Origin: Gnetum montanum
Lineage: Eukaryota > Streptophyta > Gnetopsida > Gnetales > Gnetaceae
Assembly: GCA_015680685.1 (NCBI GenBank)
Contig: MNCI01023453.1
Coordinates: forward strand, 537,410 to 599,409
Reading direction: 5' to 3'
Length of the DNA: 62,000 nucleotides
Part shown: positions 56,640 through 62,000 of the stretch, piece after piece
Position numbering within the stretch: the first letter of the stretch is position 1
Layout: each line of letters begins with the position of its first letter
Position numbers and translations under genes: made by a program
Notes under the pieces: generated by a model
The model's database searches: none
Seen by the model: only the letters and a program-made list of their open reading frames with translations
What the model was told of the DNA's origin: nothing

Positions 56640-59170
56640 TCTTTAGCTTAATTCTTTGGCCATTAACCAAAAATGTAGTTGATAAATCATCAACTAGTGA
56701 AATTAAAACACTTGGAATATTGTGGGGTTGTACCACTAGATAAGGGCCTTCCCACTGAGTTGTCAACTTCTAAGGAAATTTATGTAGTCTTATGTTATCC
56801 AAAAGGACTTTATTACCTATTGAAAAATATTCTTATCATGAAAACTCTTCATTTCTCTCTTTATAATCTTTTACTTATCCAGTGCATGTAGCTACATCTC
56901 GTCAAGTTCATTTATTTGAATCAGTCTAAAGTCATGGTATATTTCCTCATCAAAATTCAATTTTTATGCTAATCTTAAAGATTGGTATTTTATTTCTATG
57001 TGGAATAAAAATTATTTCCCATAAATCAATTGATAATGTGAATAGCCTAAACTTGGTTTATATGTAATCCTATAGGCCCAAAGTGCATCTTGTAATTTCT
57101 TCTTAGCACATATGTTTTTTCTTAATATATTTAAAATGATTCTATTTGCATTTTCTACTTGAACATTTTTTTGAGGATGATAGGAAAATGCTATCTTATG
57201 TTAAATTCCATAAGACTTAAGAAATTTTTTTCATTATTATATTTACAAAATGGGTTCCTTAATCACTTATGATTACTCGTGAAGTTCCAAGTCATATTAG
57301 AATATTTTCCCTAAGAAATGCTACCACTATTTTAACATTATTTGTTGGGGTGGCTTTAGCTTCTACCAACTTAGTAACATAATCTATACAAACCAAAATG
57401 TATTAACTTTCATTAGATGGTGGAAATGATCCTAAAACGTTTATACATGACACATCTAATGTTTCCAATATTAAGATTGGATTTAGTGGCACTTCTTACA
57501 ATTTTGTTACTACCCTTATTCATTGGCATTTATCACATTCCTAAACATATTTATGTGCACCTTTAAATTTTGAAGGCCAATAAAATCCACTTTTTACGAT
57601 TTTTATAGCAGTTCATCTACTATCTAAATCTCCACCTCCAAGGCCATCATGACACATATGTAAGATTTCTTGTTGCTCATTCTCAACCACACATCATCTT
57701 GCTACATTCCCTTACATATTCTATAAAGGCATGGTTTATTGTAAATGTATTTGAAGATGTTTCTTAAGAAATATTTCTTCTTCTCTTTTCTCCATTGGGT
57801 TGGGGTTTTCACAGTAGCAAGGTAATTTTCTATATTAGCAAACCAAGGATCTTTCTTTATGGAAAAGAGTTGTTCATTAGGGGAGTCATTATTAAATACT
57901 CCTTTCATCCTATTTTCTTCCTTTTTTTCCAATCCATAAAGGTTTTCTACCATAACATTTTCTCTACCCCTTTTATCTAAAATTTCAAGATCAAATTCTT
58001 GGAGTAATAGGAACCATCTCATGATCCTAGCATTCTCTATATTTTTAGTAGCTAAACAATTAATGGATAAATGATCATTGTAAACTCTTGTATTATATCC
58101 TATTAAGTAATGTCTAAATTTATCCAAAGAATACACAATGGCCAAGAGCTCATTTTCTATAGTTTTTTAATTTACTTATGCTTGGTCTAGACTTTTAGAG
58201 ACCTAATAAATGACCTATGGTTTATTATCTATGTATTGTACCAAGACTTCCCCTATAATTATGTCACTAGCATCACACATCAAATTAAATGGAAAATCCC
58301 AATTATGTGCATTACATATTGTGGTGGTGGTTACTCTTTTCTTTAGTTCTAAGAATGCTTCTTAATAATCATTAGTCCATGTAAAATGAACATCTTTTTC
58401 TAAGAGCATGTAAAGTGGCTTAGCTATTTTTGAGAAATCTTTAATAAATCACCTGTAATATCTAGCATGTCCTAGAAATAATTGAAGAGTCTTTAAGTTA
58501 GTTAGAGCTAGTAGTGTAGATATTACTTTTACTTTCTCCTCATCCATTCTTATCCCATCTTTAGAAACAACATGTCCTAATATTATACCACTTGTGATCA
58601 TTAAATAACTCTTTTCCCAACTTAATTTTAAATTTTTATCAATACATCTATCTAAAATACATTCTAAGTGTTGTAATGTTTGTTCATAAGTATCCCTATA
58701 AACTAAAAAATCATCCATGAATATTACTATGTATTCCTCTAACATATCATAGAATACTGATATCATGGCCCTTTGGAGGATAACAAGTGCATTACAAAGG
58801 TCGAAAGGCATCTGATGATAAGCAAAAGTTCCATATAGGCATGTAAAAAAAATTTTATGCTAATCATCAAGTGTAATGGCTACTTGATTGTAGCCACTAA
58901 ACTCATCCAAAAAGTAATAGTGCTCATGCCCTTCTAATTTCTCCAAAATTTTGTCTATGTAAGGTAAGGTAAAATGATCTTTCTTTGTGTTTTGATTAAG
59001 CTTCTTATAATCTACACAAACTCACTATTTTCCATCCTTTTTAGGAACTACAATGATAGGGCTTAGCCATCCATTATTAGCTATTGGATAAATAATTCCT
59101 TCCTTCCAAAGCTATGAGATTTCATCTTTAACAATGTTTTTATGGCTAGATTAATTATCTACAGGGAATT
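56640..59170 (-). pseudogene. pol: pol of F1: RT, RNase H, integrase
   Basis: RT (about 59170-58440) has MPFDLCNALVILQRAM near 58800 and the intact motif FMDDF near 58715, then LGHVVSKDGI. RNase H (58300-57850) has FRHYLIGY and LLLQEFDLEILDKRGRENVM. Integrase has VEAKATPTNNVK near 57360, FGTSRVIISD*GTHF-like sequence near 57280, and a C-terminal block KLTTQWEGPYLVVQ near 56745. Frameshifts and stops occur throughout. Confidence 0.82.
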
Positions 59171-59499
59171 CTTACCAATTTCACATTATCTTCTAGATAG
59201 ATGTGATGTTGGCATATATTGGGTGAGATTTCTTGATGGAGGTCCTCATAACTACATGCAAATGCCTTAGACTTTCTTTGTAAAACTTATAATAATTTTT
59301 CTTCTTGTTGATTAGAAAGTTTGATATTTATTATCAAAGGTTTATTTTGATCAATGAAAATGAACTTAAGAGTACTAGATAATTCTCCAAGATCTAGAGA
59401 ATCATTATTTAGTGGCTGAATTGTTTCTCCAATATTTCCTATTTCCAACTTCCTCAAAGTTTCTTAATACTAGTGTTTTCCTATCTTGTGCCATTGTTG

Positions 59500-59960
59500 A
59501 TGTGGGAATTATGTAGAGAATTCTTACTTATTTTATATCTTGATTCAATTTGTTCTCTTTTTCTCTATAATATATATTAAGAATGAAAGTAAGATTGGCA
59601 AAAGATAATTTGAGTTGCCCTGATCTACAATTTGTTACCACATCAACTATTGCTAACCAAGGTCTACCTATTATGATGGGGAAACAATATGGATCTTTTA
59701 CTTCCAACAAAATAGAATCAACTAGGTATTTTCTTCTTTTAACCTCCACTATTAAACCTTCCACTACTCCTATGGGTTTTACATTAGATCCATTGGCCAA
59801 AGATATTGTCATATTTACCATCCTTATTTCCTCTAAATCAAGTGACTTAAATCATTTCAAGTGGCATAATATTGATGCTAGCTCCTCAATCCAATAGGGA
59901 ATTCTCAATATTCTATTCATTTATCTTAATTAGAATTGTGGGAAGCCTTGTATCTTCATA
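59500..59960 (-). pseudogene. Protease of F1
   Basis: A clean run of 97 codons (59821-59528) contains FPIIIGRPWLAIVDVVTNCR, the second hallmark of Athila-type retropepsins. The active-site DxG region should lie just upstream and is decayed. Confidence 0.75.
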
Positions 59961-60299
59961 TTTTTCAACTTCTTGGCTTTTAAAAGTTGAGACAAATTAT
60001 CAACCAAATAAAATTGCCTAGGAATCTTTTATTTTTTCTTTTTTGTACATAATTATTCTAAGTATTTAACATAAATAGATGTATTTTTTATTAGTTTTTC
60101 TAAAGGAATATGCAAATATAACTCATTAAACATTTTTCCTATATGGGCTTTAGTTCTAAATTATTCTTTCAATCTTTTAGTGAAAGGAGGTTAAACTATG
60201 TGCCTAGGTGAAGATGAAGAGGTTAATGGTTGTTTATTTTCCTTATTGATTGATTTCTTTCCTTCTTATTTAATACATGTGGTTGATCCTTTTCTTATG

Positions 60300-61980
60300 T
60301 CTCAGCTTCTTGAAAGCTAACCTTATTCTAGTGTCTAGGCCTAATAGTATTTCCACTCCTAGTGATGATGGAATGCAATTGTTCCTTACCCTTCCTTTAG
60401 GATGTAGGATTTCACTCAAATTGATAAGGTAATTTTTTCTTTGTTAGATCTTGGAATCATCTTCTTGTTTCATTTAAGAATTACCTACCTTCTTAAATGA
60501 AGGAAGTAAGACTTTGAGTTAGTTTTTCCAATTGGTCACTAGTTAGGCTCTTCAATGCTCTATAATATTTTTCATGATATGGTCGTTGGAAAGGTGGTCT
60601 TTGTTGGAAGATGATTGTTGGCTAGCTTTTATATTGTTGAAAATCCTTCACTAATAATTGTACTTCCTCATGATAATATGCTAATCTGGACAAGTGATGC
60701 AATGATGTTGTTGCCTACCATAAAGATGACATACTTCACTTTGCACTACATAAGCCTATTTCTTTATTAAATGTGTCAACTCATCCTCTTTTTTATTTAA
60801 TTGTTCAGTTTGTTGAGTCATGCCCTACATGATGTCAGGTTTTGGCCATCTCCTATTTTGATCAATTAATGAGATTATTATCATCCATCCACCCTTTGTT
60901 GTTACATTCAATATATTTCCACCACACACAAAGTCAACATTAAGTTCACAATATGGTAACAGGCCTTCTACAAAGATTTGTATAAGTTGGTGAGCTAGAA
61001 ATAAATGGTTGGAATTTTTTAAGCACAATCCTTTTAACCTATCAAAAGTACTCTCATAATCCTCATCTTCTTGTTGCATAAAACTCATTAGTTTCTTCCT
61101 TAATGAGTAAACCTATCATTGGAAAGAAATCTTTGGAGAAATGTAGCCTTAAATCCATCCCATGAACTAATTTGTATCCTATAGTTTATAGCCAAAACAA
61201 AACTTTATCCTCCAAGGTCGATTTAAAGTCAATCATCTTAGTCCTATCTCAACTTTCAAGTGCCAACATTACTAGTGTGGTTTCAAATTTCCTTATATGA
61301 GTAACTAGATCTTCATCATTGGTGGCTCTAAAAATAGGTAGTAGATGAATATTATTTACTTTAACATCTCTACTTTGGGAAAATACGAAAGGTCGCTAAG
61401 GTATTATTGATGTTTTTTGGTATAAGAAGTTCCCAAGAATTTGTCCTTGGTAGGTTGTCCAACTAGAACATATACTACAAAGGAAAATGAAATTGAACCA
61501 AAAGAAAGTGATAAGGTGTATGGTATGAAGAAGATCCAATTGGAAAAGTAGTAGCTACTATTGGGGCTAAAATTGGACTTGGTATAGAAATAGAGTCTAC
61601 TAATGCTATGGGAATTTCCAAATTTAATATACTCATTAGTTGAGTGGTTCCTCCCATTCTGGTCACATTACTTAATATTTGGCTAAAACCAAAATTTTAA
61701 GAACCTACCACAATGGTTGAACTCATGGTTTGACTTATGATAATTGATATATTAAAAAGAGGATTAAAAGATGTAGAAAAATTGAATAGTGTCCTTTCCA
61801 TTTTTTTAAGAATTTCTCTTAGATCTCTCTCCTTGTTACGGTGTTTCTCCATAAAAGAGGTTACGGGAATATGACTAGGTTATTCTTGTTCCTCTTGGTC
61901 TTGTTTAAAATTGGTTCAAGTACATTTATAGTAACTTGTGGTACATCTGGGGGGCTAAATTAATGTTATATTTTTAGGTT
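60300..61980 (-). pseudogene. gag of F1
   Basis: The 61088-60825 part reads FMQQEDEDYESTFDRLKGL and then GGNILNVT, matching the Athila capsid pattern of a (Q/E)-rich helix followed by an AGG block. The N-terminal part (61666-61475) is low-complexity Ile/Pro/Ser. The region 60300-60800 is the degraded zinc-finger and linker part. Confidence 0.68.
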
Positions 61981-62000
61981 GCTTTGTTGGTTTCATTTAA

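Larger units (their letters stand above)
56640..62000 (-). mobile_element. F1: ancient Athila-type gag-pol element (minus strand)
   Basis: Order on the minus strand is gag (about 61980-60300), protease, RT, RNase H and integrase ending near 56640. The 5' LTR lies beyond the window. Motifs are of the Athila type, and no second RNase H is seen. It differs in gag from A2 and A3. Confidence 0.78.

Overview
This window is plant nuclear DNA made almost entirely of nested Ty3/gypsy LTR retrotransposons. It suggests a large-genome seed plant, which I cannot identify further. I recognise no host gene, tRNA, rRNA or CRISPR array. Every coding trace is a retroelement protein, most carry stops or frameshifts, and decay increases towards the right, where the sequence is more A+T-rich.

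Two families dominate. Family T is a giant Tat/Ogre-like element, present three times on the minus strand: T1 (1526-23855, left end outside the window), T2 (25671-42611, complete, 16.9 kb) and T3 (23856-25670 plus 42612-48226, left end outside). Its order is LTR, gag, protease (PR), a gene on the OPPOSITE strand, then reverse transcriptase (RT), RNase H, a second archaeal-type RNase H, integrase (IN), LTR. The reverse gene has its own TATA box, several exons with aligned GT/AG introns, and a poly(A) signal. It lies between PR and RT in T1 and T2, and its 3' half lies beside PR in T3.

Family A uses a tRNA-Asp primer site and LTRs of about 1.1 kb ending TGATGAG...CTCATCA. A1 (1-1525) shows only its LTR and the start of gag. 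A2 (13750-21297) is complete with a 5-bp target duplication but carries only gag and PR. A3 (48227 to about 54700, plus strand) is a very old relative that still has gag, PR, RT, RNase H and IN, so it looks like the autonomous form from which A2 lost its polymerase. A fourth element, F1 (about 56640-62000, minus strand), is an old Athila-type gag-pol.

Nesting order, oldest first: T3 inserted into gag of A3; T1 inserted into the last large exon of T3's reverse gene; T2 inserted into T3's protease with duplication GAAAT; A2 inserted into T1's gag with duplication ATACC; A1 inserted into T1's integrase.

Both families carry self-complementary repeats in U3 just upstream of the LTR TATA box: CGCGATATCGCG in family A and GCTACGTAGC-type clusters in family T. 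Together with the reverse gene, these are the least ordinary features of the window.
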